NCBI RefSeq assembly: GCF_050436995.1 | Contig: NC_134756.1 | Coordinates: 9,920,001-9,984,000 of the forward strand | Direction of reading: 5' to 3' | Source: Anticarsia gemmatalis | Taxonomy: Eukaryota; Arthropoda; Insecta; Lepidoptera; Erebidae | DNA: 64,000 nt | In this document: positions 21,760 to 35,679 of the stretch, piece by piece | How positions within the stretch are numbered: the first letter of the stretch is position 1 | How the letters are laid out: every line of letters begins with the position of its first letter | Notes under the pieces: generated by a model | Seen by the model: only the letters and a program-made list of their open reading frames with translations | What the model was told of the DNA's origin: nothing | Database searches by the model: none | Position numbers and translations under genes: made by a program

Positions 21760-23815
21760 CTCTATTGAAAATACATTGTAATTATGAACAGTATATATTA
21801 TTAAATTGCATGAAATTTTGTGAACAGTATACGGTTATTATTATTGCGTATATTATAAATGTAAGTTGTGTACTCGTATTTACCTATAACAAAAGCATTT
21901 GTGGCAAATAAATGTTAAATTTAAACTCTTTGGTTCGTATCTGCGATGTGCTATTTTGTCTCTTTCACTAATGTTGTAATGTACTACAAAAAGTAATTAT
22001 CTATTGAAATATTATTAAAGTTTAACATTAAAATCGGTTGATTATTTTATAGGCGTACACAACACGAAGGTTGATTATAAGTTACACGTTATTACGTGTA
22101 ACTTTTTACCAAGTTCACGCAGTAAGACAGCTACTCAAGAATACCCTTTTCTTATTAAAAAAATGATATTGTAGGTAAAATGCTGGTCAGGCACATGAAC
22201 ATTATGGTAGCTGACTTTCACAACTTTTATTATTTTGCGACAATTTTTAGATAAATTGAAATTCTGTAAAGAATTCGGACACATGGCCTAAAGGCTGACC
22301 TTTACTACTATTACATAACCAACTACTATATTCTTTTCGAAAATTGTATTTAAGAGACGACAGGCTTTCACCAATAAGGTAGCTGACTTTGAAAACTATT
22401 TACAAAACTTTGTATGCACACGCCTCACGAACTTTAATTCCATCATCTTCGAACATTACTCCAGCTAATATCGTTACAAAATCTCCGCTCGTACCCTTTT
22501 GATATTAATTCTCAACTTGCTTGTATCACCTTAGAACTTCGTCACACCTTCGGCGTGCAATATTACACTAAGTTTGCCTGCCTCAGGTATATTGACTTTG
22601 TGAATTACTCGCTTGAAAGGTTAATCTGCATATATTTTCTCGTTTGGGCATACTTTTAAGAGTTTTTGGCTTTAAATATTGACAGAAATTAGTTCTGCAG
22701 CTATAATAAGTAGTTTACGAACGATTTTGTGTCAAACTAAATAATTTATACGTTTTCACATTCGCTAGGTTAAATAAGTTTTTGTGGTTACGACTATTTC
22801 TAATGTAGAGACTTTTGTAACACAGTAAAGGTTTACTAAGTGCAAGATATATGATATTTTTTCATTAATGTCTGCATATTGTAGCATAATCAGATCAGCA
22901 ATTATATAAAATGATTCTATAAACATTTTTATTTTAAAACCCATGTTTTACAAAAACGTCAAAACCTAAAAGGCTAAAAACCAAACATAATAATTTTTAC
23001 CCTGATAATTAAAATATCCCCATACGTTCTATCACGTAGCAATAATGACTGTCCTTTTCGAGTTGTCATACAAATTCCGTTTATTGGCCAAACGTTTATT
23101 GCCAGCAATACAATATAACGTTACGATGTGTCCCTGCTTTTATTAATATTGCTCATATCGGTTTCTTATTTAGCTTTAACAGGTAGGAAAATGGGAAAAC
23201 CCATGCGTTAGTTGTTCGGATTTATTGGGACAAAATATTCGGGGGATTTGTTATTTTAAGCGTAACTATTTGTTAGAAATAATTTGGTGTCAAGCACAAA
23301 AAGTACCGTAGAAGTTAATGTGGCAATTATTTTTAGTTTTATCACGAAAGTTTACTATGGTCATTTATACATTATATATCTTTATTTTATTTTGTAATAA
23401 ATTGAAAGGAATAAAACATATATCTATGTCTGATTTCGGACCATTCGATATTAATGATTAAATGTATTGAAGACGATGTATTACGCTCTAATTTAAGACA
23501 ACTGTTCATCAAGACCTGAACTTCGCATTTGCTTTAATATCAAGCACCTAAATTGTAACCGGGAAGGAAACTATGTCTAAATGACCAACTTAATGTTATT
23601 TAATTACTCCTCCGAGCTCAGAGTTTACAAACACAATAAATATTGCACAGCACCCAAAACAAAGTTTAGAATTTCAAGTAACTGTATCTCAAACATAATT
23701 TGTCCCTTTCTGTTTCAAGGCAACAGAACAAGACAGTCTTGTTTTCTGACTTAGATTATTCTGAAACAAGGTTTACATAAATGCAATTAGTTCATCGCGA
23801 TCGAAATATAATTCC
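21760..23815. other. Non-coding stretch, nothing recognised
   Basis: AT-rich DNA without a coding exon or a recognised repeat. Confidence 0.4.
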
Positions 23816-23831
23816 AGCAAGCGTAAGACCT

Positions 23832-23874
23832 GCTACGTTGGCGTAGCGTCCGTAGGTATTTGCTACGGCGTAGC
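23832..23874. repeat. Cluster of small hairpins built from GCTACG/CGTAGC
   Basis: GCTACG-ttgg-CGTAGC (23832-23847) is followed at once by CCGTAG-gtatttg-CTACGG (23850-23868) and another CGTAGC. A related GCTACGCCGTAG dyad is at 25995-26006. The function is unknown; it may be a remnant of a small mobile element. Confidence 0.6.
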
Positions 23875-24234
23875 TTCTGTGTAGGTGGTTGTAGCACTGG
23901 TTTTGCATTTCAACAATATAATATTATTATTCTATTGTGTATCATATATTATCGTTATTTCCTGACTACTTACTGCGGGGTTAAAATTTAAGAGAAAGAA
24001 TATTGTACAAATAAGCAATTAAAATCGCCATGAGGCTACTACGGTAACGAAAACCTACTTTTTAATGGGACGTGTTTCGAAATTCAATAAGAATTTATTT
24101 TCAAAAATCATTTTATGCACGTTATTTGTGTAACAAAAGTGAAATACGATTTTCATTTTGCATCAAAACAACGCATAAATTAATAATGCAAAAAATATGT
24201 CACCAAAATTTTCAACCGCATGTAAAATTAACCT

Positions 24235-24273
24235 GGCAAAGTAAACGTTTATAGACTAAACGTTTACTTTGCC
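24235..24273. repeat. Perfect 17-bp hairpin, 5-nt loop
   Basis: GGCAAAGTAAACGTTTA, loop TAGAC, then TAAACGTTTACTTTGCC with no mismatch. The DNA just downstream (24280-24380) is GC-richer than its surroundings. Confidence 0.9.
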
Positions 24274-24279
24274 AAATAA

Positions 24280-26060
24280 TGGTCCCCGAGTGGTCTGCCG
24301 ATGTGACCCGTCAACCTGTCGCGCAACAGGAACCCACGTCACCCACTGTATCGCATAAATAAACGGGCCTGCTCGACCGATACACAGATTTCGTACAATT
24401 ACACTTGAAATACTGTGTAGACATGATTTATGTGCTTGAGTGTAATATACTGATGTGTCCAGCGACGGTCCATCATCAGAGAGTTTATTGTTTTATGGAT
24501 TAATTCGGAATTTATCTCTACTTCAGAGTTATACTTTGGATCTTCAAAGAGTTGGGGTAGCTGTTCACACAATTGTATCAGGTTATGGAAGAAAATAATG
24601 ATACGTTTTTTGACTATTATGGAAAATGAATAATAAAATATTTTGGCAGACATATATTTTACATGCGAGTTCATCCGTAAAATAAAACAAGTTAATCAAT
24701 TTCTTATTTAAATTAAGCTTATGGAGGTAAATCCCTAAAGTGCACTAAAAAAATACTAATAACGAAGAAGTAAATAACCTGAAAAAATAAAATATTCAAG
24801 AAATAATTTATGACTGCATTTGCAGGTAAAATACTGAAAATGATACTGTTGTGTTCCATAATCAACGCTATAATTTTTTTATGGGTTGACATGGGTTTTC
24901 TCTTAATATAAGAGGCATCATCCCCCTGAAATGATGGCAGGTCGCGTGTTAACATGTTAACAGGATTCACGCACGTATACACATGCATTGTACGAAGAAC
25001 TCTTCGCAAAATGTGTTTTCGTTGCGATAAATTTTTTTTAATAACATCAGAGAATTGGCAGTTTTAAGTCTACTCAACAATGATTAAAAATTACATTGAA
25101 CTTTTGAAAATAATTGCAAGTGTCATTCTTTAGTCTATCTACTTATTTAAAGACATTGTATGATTTTAGTATGTGCTACATAACTAACAAGACTTTTAGC
25201 TATAGCGTGTATGTTATTATTTATGTTTAGCACATGATTCAATTTACCATAACAACATTTAAGCGTGTGTTCACAACATTTTTTCTTTTTTATCGAAGCA
25301 CTAAGTTCCGAGCATCTGGTCTAAATAAGTGCATTAACGTTAGCCGCCTCTGTCTATAACATTGTAAAGTTTACGACGCAAGATATGACCGAGTTTTTCA
25401 CACCTGTCTACATCGGTTTATGGTTGCATCTCATTGAAGCTCATCCCGTTACGTTTTCATACGTTTTTTACGACATCCTATAAGCAAAAATTATAATAAA
25501 TGAGCTGCATATTTCTTGGCTTATCTCTGAAAGTACTGAGTCACAAAATTTTAAAAGAATTTTTATGTTTATAATCTAAAGAATGTACAGAACCATCTTC
25601 TTGATAAAGCAGTCGAATGACTTTAATCAAATTTGAATAAAAACAACCAATTATTGGTTATAATATAAATGTGAACGTTTTAAAAAATATGTTTATATAA
25701 CTTTAAACTTTTTTGTTCCGCCTATAATGATACAACACTCCGAACGTTAATACGTAAAAGAGCATGTTACCAGAAGCTGTATGTTTTAACCGTTACCCCA
25801 AACCCACAATTACATATTCATTTCAAAAGTTGCACATGATCACGAAACAATCTGATCATTCATCCAACTTAGCAAACCGTGACCTACATCCCGGGACAGT
25901 TATTCCCATCATTGTGTAGTACAAAGTCGTATAGCTCAGCTAGTTCTAATAAAGCAAATCCGTTGAGCAATAAATACACATAAGTAACGCCACAGCTACG
26001 CCGTAGTGTGTAACCCAATGCATTGTGAATGCCACATAAACCAATCACACGAGTGCTGCA
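24280..26060. other. Non-coding stretch with short chance ORFs
   Basis: AT-rich. Two minus-strand ORFs of about 90 codons (24399-24674 and 24719-25009) have no domain or signal I recognise. A perfect 16-bp palindrome, TGTTAACATGTTAACA, lies near 24950. Confidence 0.4.
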
Positions 26061-26061
26061 A

Positions 26062-26076
26062 CGTAGAGGGCGCTAG
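26062..26076 (-). promoter_or_regulatory. CTCF-like motif (half match)
   Basis: The reverse complement reads CTAGCGCCCTCTACG, matching the left half of the CTCF core (YGCCMYCTR) but not the right half. Confidence 0.2.
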
Positions 26077-26776
26077 TGGGACGAAGGGAGCTTTTATTGC
26101 TTTGATGGTTTACAAGCCAAAGTTAGGTTTCATTATGATACGGAGCTACAAATCTATTGTAGTCAAATTATTAGGGATTTATTTGATCATTTCAGAAGTT
26201 CGTCGTATGAGTAGTTCAATCGACTCTCCCTGACTTCCTAAAGAATTGTTTTTTCCCATCAACTGTCTCACTATTGTTCAAATAAACAAATTTCAGTTGA
26301 TGTGTCTTATTATTATTAAACACTTGTTAGGGTGCTTCAGATAAACGTGCTGAGCTTATAGGAAATTAGACATTATATAACAACATTTCATACAAAAATG
26401 GCAAGTGAATCAAAGAGAAAGAACGCAAAGACAATTTCCACACCTTAAAAACATCCTATAAAAATGACCAATAGTAACTTCTCTATCTTCGTATCTTCGT
26501 TATACTTTGCGGAAACTAGAGTGCGTTGTTGTGTTATCAATCAAGTTTACCAACAGCAGTGAAGTAAAGGTTTGTAGGTCAAAACGTGGTGCTAAAGGTT
26601 ATCGTCAATTCCCTCAAGGAGTCAACTTTTGACGCAACCTTTAACACAATACTTGCCACTGTTTATTATTTTTATAAGTTTTGTGTTATATTCATTCTGA
26701 GTTGTAATTTGACCTAGTTAATAACTACAATTGTAAAAGGCTGCCTGTGTGTAAGTTAGTCGGTTACCGAGTAATG

Positions 26777-26842
26777 GCGTAAGCGTTTGACATTTAAAAT
26801 AGTTCTTGCAGAATACGATAGGAGCGCTGATCGGTTTTTCTT
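26777..26842 (+). repeat. Fragment of the GTAGCGCGATTCTCT TIR family
   Basis: 'gtttgacatttaaaat', 'agttcttgcagaatacg' and 'ggagcgctgatcggttttt' echo the family core. No ends are left. Confidence 0.35.
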
Positions 26843-26849
26843 TGCATAT

Positions 26850-29800
26850 TTTATTTGTAGTTAGCTTGTGTCTGGTAGTGCATGTTCACGTCAAGTCCCG
26901 TTTAAGCATAGCACGTGGAAGTTTAAAGATATTATCCCGATAACTGTTTGGTTGTCTTTATGATAGTCAAAGGTAAGAGAAAGCCGCTAACAGACTAGAA
27001 ATAAAATAAATATTCATAAACTGTAAATTAAAATACAGCGAAACACTATCTGAATGAATAAATTATTATTCATTCCAATATTAATTAAATCAATTACCAA
27101 CTCAAATAGACTTGTGTACAATAGAAATATCACAAAATATTATTATTAAAATTGACATAGCGTCCTATATACCATTAATTGGCTTCGTGTGAAATAACTG
27201 GCACAAAACAAATGTCAATTGATATTTGAAACTGGAATTTAATACGAGAATGAAATATGCACAGCTCTATATTTATTTCGGCAGTATAAAATAACGTAAA
27301 TATAAAATCGAGTATCGAATTTTGTTTTAAAACATAATATCGTAATAAAATAATATGAAAGGCTTAATGGCTTTTAAAAGCAACTGCCAGCCAGTATATT
27401 TTGTAAAAAGTTGTACTAAAGATGAAAAACCAAAAAAAGTCAGTGATTATTTTAGTTCCATCTCAATTTATTAATTCTCGTAGCCAAATATGAATTCTTC
27501 AAAATAATATTAGTGTTTCCATAGTACCCTTGGCTCTACATATACAGGAGAATAAATAGATTAAGTATCATTTCAAAAACCACCATTAAGAAAATTTCTT
27601 GCTTTAAAAGTATTGAAAACTACCCTTTTCTTAAAAACTACTGCTAAACTGTTCCCCGACAATTTATCCTCAAAAACCGTCAGTTCAATAGAGGGGCGAC
27701 AGCCATTTTTCTTGATGTGACACCACGATATGCAATAACAACGTTCCGTGACACGTTAAACGTGCGACTCAAACACTAGGGTCTAGTGACGGCGACGCAA
27801 ACGAGTAACGCGTTTAACGGAACGTCGACGAAGTGAATAATGAATAAACGGCCCGCACTGAGAACAGACATCATTGGGTGGTACAAAACTTGAGATGAAG
27901 CGGGAACATTCGGAAAACAAACAAATTCCTTTAAAAAAATTATAAGCCCTTGAATGACGCTGTACTAGTTCAAAAGAAGTTTGTGTAAGTCTAAATTAAT
28001 ATTTTATTAACGTAAGCAACTGAATAAAAATATTTACATTTCCATTTAGGTTCAGATTGTTACTTGTTCGACCGATCTATAATAAACAAATATATTTTTA
28101 AACCAAACTGAAATTACGTAGGTACAAACCAAAATCCATAACATTTTTTTTATAAAACTTATCTGTACTATTGTTGGGCAAAGTTCTTCCCCAAAAACTT
28201 CCACTAGTTACTGACATTTACTGTCATTTACTGTCTCGTGCCAATCTTAAAAAAAACTCATAAAATAAAATTGCTTATTCAGAATTTAAGACGAAAAAAA
28301 TCTTTTAAAAAGTGCCCATAAATATGTACCCGCTAATAACTCATCTCGTGTCCCACCTATTAGCACATTTCTGCAACGTGTACCTACGGCATCTGCTGAG
28401 TGCCAGTCTCCTGAGATAAACCGTTAAATGGCGATGTTCAGCCCTCTCACCAACGTTATTAGCTACCTACTCCCCGATATAACTTATCATGCTGTTTTAT
28501 TTACTCTATAGGGATTTTCGGCTTATCTCGGATGACTAGGGCTTTACGAAGAGCCTTTTTTGAAGGCTTCAAGCTTTTTTTCGTCTGAATTTGTTAGGTA
28601 TCATAATTCTTTACAGCGATAATTTGAGTATTACGCAATATTTTTCCTTGGTAGAGTTAATTACAAACACGTGTAGGCTTTTTCTATTAATAAATAATTT
28701 GATACGTCCACAGTTGTTTACATAAAGTGAGGTGTTTATTTCATAAATATAGCCTTTATTGTCCCATTAAATAGCGTGGGTCTCGTGAAAGCCATTGAAA
28801 ATTCTGATACAAAGTCTAATCCGGATGTACTAGATATCGGCCACAACATAGTTGGAAATAAGGCTAAAGGAAAAGTTATATTCTATTCAGGAAATTAAAC
28901 GTTCCTTTCCAACGGGATATAACGTGTTATATTTAAGTATGCTCTTCAAAATACATAACCATTGAAACTAAGTAGCTAGTTTTCTAGTTCATCAAAAATG
29001 AAGTACTAAGAAAATATTAATGAGTCTAGTTCAGACACGTACACAGAATTGCGTACATATTGGTAGTGCAAAGAAAAACGTTGTAAAAAATTAATAGTCT
29101 GTTGCAAATTGCAATCTCACGGCTGAACATGTGTCCCCACTCATCCCATTATGAAAGAGATGTTCTACCTGAGTCAGTCTAGCAGTCTAATAATAATTAT
29201 TATAAGTATTGGAAGCCGAAATATAAAACATTTATAACTATACTAATAGTAAAAACAGAAGTGACTTATCAGAGACATAAATCTCGTTCAATCTATCGGT
29301 TAACTAGCAACTACTTGTGTGGAACTGAGAGTCGTTGTAATTGCAAATTCCTCGTCCGTTTGTTCAGTGTAAGACTGTAGGGAATAGCGCTGCGTTTGAC
29401 AGCAATAGACGGGATTGTTAAAGAGGTTTCATAGGGTACGGTCATATCTAGGTGCGATTCGGAATTTATCGCATTTTATGGGATTTTCACGCATTGATTT
29501 GGTTAAACAAATAAGGTATCTAACCATGCTATTTTGTATATAGTAGGTTGGCAACGGTTTCTTTCTTTTCGTGAGAAAATATTAGTAAGTATTATAACTG
29601 AAAGTGTATTGAGTACGAGTATAAGTTTCTTCTAGTATTTCTTCCGTATACCGTGTAATAGTAATCAAGTCTTGTTAACTCAAAATATAGGCGTATAGTA
29701 AACAATGAAAAGTTACGAACTTAAAATATATACATATAATGTTTTGATGACACTCAATATAATATAATTATCATCACTGCATGCGGCATTACTTCAGCAC

Positions 29801-30460
29801 GAATCATACTCGCATGTCCACGTTTCTTAGTCAGAAAGCATTGATATCCAATATATTTTCTATATTTACTGTTGAAAGTATTATTTTTATAGCTATTTTT
29901 CTTTTAGTATATTGTATTTCAATCACGTTATGATACTGAAAGAGCATCGCTCAAGGGATATGTTTCTATTGTACTGCAATGCATAGCATAAGCTCGTAAA
30001 TTCACTTGCTTGAAAATGTTGAGTCATAACTTCATTGTACACTCAAGAGCATAAGTAAGTATACACTAAAAATATTACACTTACGTACATAAAAATGTAT
30101 AAGCACTAAAAATTATTGAGAGTATCTGCGTGAAAATTTTAGTTTTTTAAAATGAAGTAAGAGATGTTACTTTAAAACGGATAGTCCTATTCTTTGTCTA
30201 TTTTTCAAAGTACGGCCTTGTATTGTAGTGTAGCAAAACAATCCATTACTTACATCAAACTACCGAATGATGGATCGTTCTTTCATAAACTCAAAGTTAA
30301 GATAGCTAAGCCAAAAAGGAAATTTCGATTCAATTTTTGCCAGCATTCTCCATTCACTTTACACAATTTAATAACCGCAAACAATGGAGGTTTGAGAGAG
30401 TTCGGCTATGACGTCACATGCTCCTAACTAACTAGGTTTAGTCTGAAAGCAAAGACAAGC
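26850..30460. other. Non-coding stretch, nothing recognised as a gene
   Basis: AT-rich DNA with a GC-richer block at about 27640-27900 that contains a gapped dyad, and short direct repeats of 'atttactgtc' near 28210-28235. No coding exon is supported. Confidence 0.4.
27741..27825. repeat. Gapped dyad in a GC-richer block
   Basis: ACGTTCCG plus GTTAAACG (27741-27762) is mirrored by CGTTTAACGGAACGT (27811-27825), with an extra 6 bases in the left arm. Confidence 0.55.
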
Positions 30461-30464
30461 GTCG

Positions 30465-30479
30465 CGCCCCCTGGTGAAA
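30465..30479 (+). promoter_or_regulatory. CTCF-like motif
   Basis: CGCCCCCTGGTGAAA fits most positions of the CTCF core YGCCMYCTRSTGGYR. A TGACGTCA (CRE-type) palindrome lies about 55 bases upstream. Confidence 0.3.
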
Positions 30480-30499
30480 TAAGTTATCGGTTACTCGGC

Positions 30500-32020
30500 G
30501 TAGAGCAGCGCCAGTACATTATCGATAAACTCAAAACCGAAGTTTCGGTATTAATTTATAAATATTGAACAACCGCTCTAATTAGTTTCGAGCTAAGTTT
30601 GTACATCGAAATAATTTAGTTTTAAACGTGTTGATTGAAACTTGTTTAACCAAATTGTAATTGTGAACAATGTTTTTTGTTGAGCTTAATAGGTACTGTA
30701 GCGAATCGCAAATTGAATTAAAGTTTTTACATGATTGTACTATTTAATTCTGTGTTTAAAGTTTCAAGCATTTTGTAATTGTCTGTACTTTAATTGTTTT
30801 GTGCCGAAAAACAAGTAATAAAATGTAATTAATTTGAACTGTTATAAAAACTTCGTATATTTTTAAATATTATTTAAATATATTTTTAAAAGAGAAGGCT
30901 GCTCTATAAGGTTCTGATGATCGGGTTTCGACAAATACATTATATACGATAAGCAGCTTTTTAACTGCCCTCTACCTTAAATTCCCAATAAAACGACTTC
31001 TAGAGAAATTAAAACCTCCGGAGTTTTCCAGAGCATAAGTGACAAAATCTATATGATAAAATTAAGTTTGAATTTGGGTACCATACTTTTATGCAATCTG
31101 TATGACTTACACGATATAACGTGAACATACACTGTCAGAAAGTAACACTTCCATACAGCATTATCAATTAACTTTACAACAACAAACACTTTAACACAAC
31201 ACACCTCACTTATAGAGCTTGAGATGTAACATTAACTAACATTATCGACATGTTCATAACAGTTACAAACTATCGACACATAGTGACGTCACTTCGGGAC
31301 AATTTCTAGTATATTGGCAAATCGGTCACGTCTGCTATATAGTTGCTTTTAATGCATGACAACGAGTAATGAAGCGTTAAGGGAATCTATACTTTGTACA
31401 CGTACGATGAGATTTCAGATGATTCCGCTTTATGGTTCTACAGGCGCGAATATGCAATTCCGAAAAGGCATATGTCTTATGTTTTTGTAATGTAAGATAT
31501 GCCGTTTTAGAAATTTGGTTTTCACTGTTATGAGTGGGATATGCAATTCCAATATTTTAGAAGATAATGAAATAATATATATTTTTTTAATACATTGTAT
31601 TTCTCGGGTAATGTTCATTTCGGATGGTTGATTGAGTTCACAGTTACTATATATTTAGTCCACAATAGCAAAGACCACAATACATATGCAATAGTGTTTA
31701 TTCAACATTAACTGAAATGGTATAGGTAGTAAAGCAAAGGCTTTCGAATAAATAGAAGCAAGAAAGAAAATGAAACCATGAACTGGCAATTCGAATGGCC
31801 TGGCTTTATTCTTTATATCCACTTGATTTTATAGCTCTCAATTGAGTTTAGTTCGAAGAAATTCAGTCGGAAAAATTTAATCAATTCTCGTTAATCGTAA
31901 GAAATCTATCATTCATTATTCCTTCTACAAGTCGGATTTACTTGAGTATGCTAATGTCGGTAAATAATCGGTGCTTAGAAAACGCTTAAAGCTTTTGAAC
32001 ATTCAGTAAGTTTATTCCGA
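30500..32020. other. Non-coding stretch, nothing recognised
   Basis: AT-rich. A second TGACGTCA palindrome lies near 31284. No gene or repeat family is seen. Confidence 0.4.
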
Positions 32021-32064
32021 TAAATCGAATCCGTTTACTCGATTAATCGAACGGAATCGAATAA
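32021..32064. repeat. Imperfect palindrome centred on TCGATTAATCGA
   Basis: A perfect 12-bp centre (32039-32050) is flanked by mirrored 'atcgaatccgttt' and 'acggaatcgaat'. The centre contains a TAAT homeodomain-type core on both strands. Confidence 0.6.
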
Positions 32065-32069
32065 ACAAA

Positions 32070-35000
32070 TTTAGATCGAATGATTATATTGGTTAGGCTG
32101 TTTGTAATTAATGTTTCAGCTGATTCTGTTTTCTGACTATTTGACTTTGAAGAATTACAAGGTTTCGTTGAAAATTAGATATATTTAGTTATTTCATTTA
32201 TGTATATTTCAATGGCAAAGAACTGAACCCTTCCATAACTTTTCTGTTCGATAACCTAAGACTATTGTCGTCTTACTCTAAAATGTGCCTTTCGTAGAGA
32301 ATAATATGCACTCTTTAACGTAGTATCATAATCATTGACTAACTTAACCTTCAATTGCTTCAGACAGATTATATGCCAGTAATAGGTGTTGTTGTTGACA
32401 CCTTATTACTTATCCGTCAGCCAAGAATATCATCTAAATATATTTATTTGTATCCTATAATTCTATTTCTAAAATAATTTAGTATTCAAAACCTCAATTT
32501 CACTGAACAATATCAAATATTCTCTCCAGATCTCGGTCATCGTACTTTGATTTGAGCAGACGATGAGTTCATCTCGCAAAGTTACCTTCAATTCTGTCGC
32601 CACGCCCCTCGAGGGACTACCTCTATTCTTAGCCAGACCACGCGATTCACTGTGATTTATTTCACACTACTTTAGCTAGATGTAGGTCACAAAGAGAATT
32701 GGCGTGTAAAAATATCCCGACATGATTTTTTAAAGGCATTTTCCATTTGTCACGGAAATTGCCTCCCACATTGTAGTCAGGTTACAGTGTACGTTGCATT
32801 CGATCGTTTCGTATTATTGCCTTGATATTTGGATCAATTGAACTCGTATTTTCTGTTGTTATTGATCCGGTACAAGTAATGCAGTTGTTTTTATAGCTGG
32901 CTGTGAGTTGAACAATTTTTGAAAAAGTTGGCAACAAATTAAAGAGTAGTGTCTGTTCTTACTCGTAGGAAACGTTTTTATTTATTTTGGGTACAAAATT
33001 CCTTAATGCAAAAGTAGCAATCTACAGAAGGGAATACCACGACAGATATTTTAGAACTTATAAACATAATTTAAAAATAACGATCTTAATTTTTAAATTG
33101 GTACGTCGGCGTTGTTCATGTACCAGGTGAAGACTGAAACTATCAAATGTTAGTAAATTAAGAATACTAGTATACACTCGAAACTCGACCTTACTCATCA
33201 TAAATTTTCGTTGAAACCTTCAAAAATATTCCTAAAGCTTCTAACATCACTTACCTCTATGAAATGTATGAAAAAAGTTTGTGTATCGAACTTGAATTTA
33301 TAGCGAGCCGTCTTAAAACTCTCTTAGGTAATAAATTGAGAAAATATTTCACCTTCATACACACGTACCGTGCTGGAGGAGAATTCGAGGTCATGCCACC
33401 GATTACTAGGTTACGCTAATGAATTGGGTTATAGATGCTAATAAAAATATATTTTTTAACTCTATATGCTAGTAAAGTCGATTATGTGATAGAAAAATAA
33501 GTTTCTTCGAAGACAAACCGTCAAGTAAATACTGTTATTTTCGAAACAATAAATGTTTAATAATTGAATATTGATTGAATATTATACCTAGAATTAGAAG
33601 TAGTATCTGATTAAATTATATGTATTTATCGATCTTGTACAAAAGAAATATTTGTACTACATGTTTAGTTAGCAACAAAGCTTTAGACGAAATTTAAATT
33701 TCAGAAAACGAAAATAAATCATACAAGTGTTTGCGGCTTCGTTTTAAGAATAATACGAGAGATTATTGAGAGTCACTCATTGCAATTCTGCTTTGACTTT
33801 TTGGTCGCTATTTCTCTTTTGCCACTCGTCAAATCGTATTATTCTTAGCTACTCAGCTATTGGCTTCCAATGCAATACAGAGTCATGCTATTTCCGTGCT
33901 AACTCCTGCGTTTGTTATCAAGATGTTACGCGACCTCTTAGATTCTAGATATAGATACGGAGCCCCTGCTGTGAATGTATGCGTGCGTCACACAGCATTT
34001 GTACGAAGCTAACTTACTGAACTAATTAACAGTTCTATAATGAGTACTGATTCTATACTTACGTTGTATTTCTATGAGTAATTAAACATTATAATTGTTT
34101 ATATGAACTTTACTTATTTATCTGTTGTTTTTTTATTTATGGCAACATTTTTCTAAAGCAAACTTATGAATGTTAAGAAAAAAATAACATTTAAAAGTCA
34201 CTCCTTCGACGTTCCAATCGGAAACCTGCATCAATAGAGTCATGTTATTAATTCACCGGGCATACTGTCCCTTTATTTATAAGGACATTATCAAACATGA
34301 ACAATAAATAAAATATGCACCTTTTTCAAAATCACATATTCGTTTGTACTAAGTAAATAAAGTTTCTCTTGAATTGTATTAAAAACAAACTTACTTTCGA
34401 AAAGTAAAACATTCGTTCTTCTCTAACAACATACTAAACAACTTCGACTGGACTTCGCCAAAGTTCGTTTCAATTTAAAAAAACGAATGCGCATGTGGCC
34501 TGATTGGATACGACTGAATCTAGTCCTCAAATAAGAATAGCAAAGATTATCGAAAAACGTGGAATGTCGTATGCAATTCAAATTCTATCGATTTTGAAAG
34601 GATACCGAAATCTCTTATTAAAAAAAACGCTCTGTTTATTTCAATAGATATATTTTTTAAAGTAAAACTTTCACGGATTTTGTTAAACAATAGTTTTCAG
34701 CCATTCTTTAATTTTCATTCATTATTATTGTTGTTTTTCTTTAAAAAAAATGTACCAAATAAAATGAAAAGGGGTTTGCAGTCATTTTGAAGTGGTATGA
34801 CTTTATTTAAAATCCCATGATCTGATTATAGCAGAATGGAACAGTTCTTAGCCGTACTCAACATCAACTCTACGACATTCAACTATTTTTTCACGATACT
34901 ATTCTTAAATATAAAATGAAATCTAAACTAAAACCCTACAACATTGTTTCAAGCCAATCGATACACTTATAAACTCGTGGCTACATCTTAACAGTGAATA

Positions 35001-35557
35001 TTAACAAAGGTGTGAACTACACTTATCTATTACACGTACAAGTTTGTTCCCGAGACGATGAACCCTAGCATACATTATATATGAACGGCGGCTCGTAAAC
35101 AATTAATTACGATACACACGATATGTTTTAAGGCTTATTAAAATTTAAGTTTGTTGTGCAAAGACACTTACAAACTGGAGAATGAGTTTATTTTACGATT
35201 AACAGGGTTAATAAAAGGAATATTATAAGCTAAACTTGTTTTATTTCACCTTAACGCAACTGTATATATCACTTTCATATCAAGCGTTTGACTAAAGACA
35301 TCATGAGTTTTCTTAAGTTTTGTTATATTTATTGATAACTCTACAGATGGTATGTAGTATAAACTTCATTTTCATTCAAACTAGATGCTGTTTAGAAAAA
35401 AACGACTAATTTAATGGACCAGGAAGGCTCAACATTTTTGGACGCTATGTCTAAAAACCTTAGTTACTATCAAACCGTATTCGCGAATGTTTAACATTTC
35501 TTATATCGCACTGGCTATTTACTAATCAGCTGAAACATATAGACTCCATAACATTAC
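32070..35557. other. Non-coding stretch, nothing recognised
   Basis: AT-rich, with a GC-richer patch near 32530-32650 that contains no ORF of note. Confidence 0.4.
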
Positions 35558-35678
35558 AAGTCCCCAACCCGCACTTGGCCAGCGTGGTGGACTCAAGGCC
35601 TAACCCCTCCCCCTCGTTTGGGAGGAGACCCTTGCCCTGCAGTGGGACAGCTATGGGTTATTAAAAAAAAAAAAAAAA
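35558..35678 (+). mobile_element. 5'-truncated SINE/LINE tail with poly-A
   Basis: It begins at 'aagtccccaacccgcacttg', deep inside the SINE found at 20262, keeps the 'cttgccctgcagtgggaca' tail and ends in a run of 16 A (35663-35678). The bases before it ('aacattacaag') resemble those after it ('cattataacag') and may be a worn target duplication. Confidence 0.7.
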
Positions 35679-35679
35679 C

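Noticed and set aside
24284..24380. GC-richer stretch as a small RNA gene
   Set aside because: Contains short dyads but no recognisable RNA family, box elements or terminator.
24946..24965. TGTTAACATGTTAACA palindrome as a functional site
   Set aside because: Perfect but short and AT-rich; one such word is not compelling without conservation.
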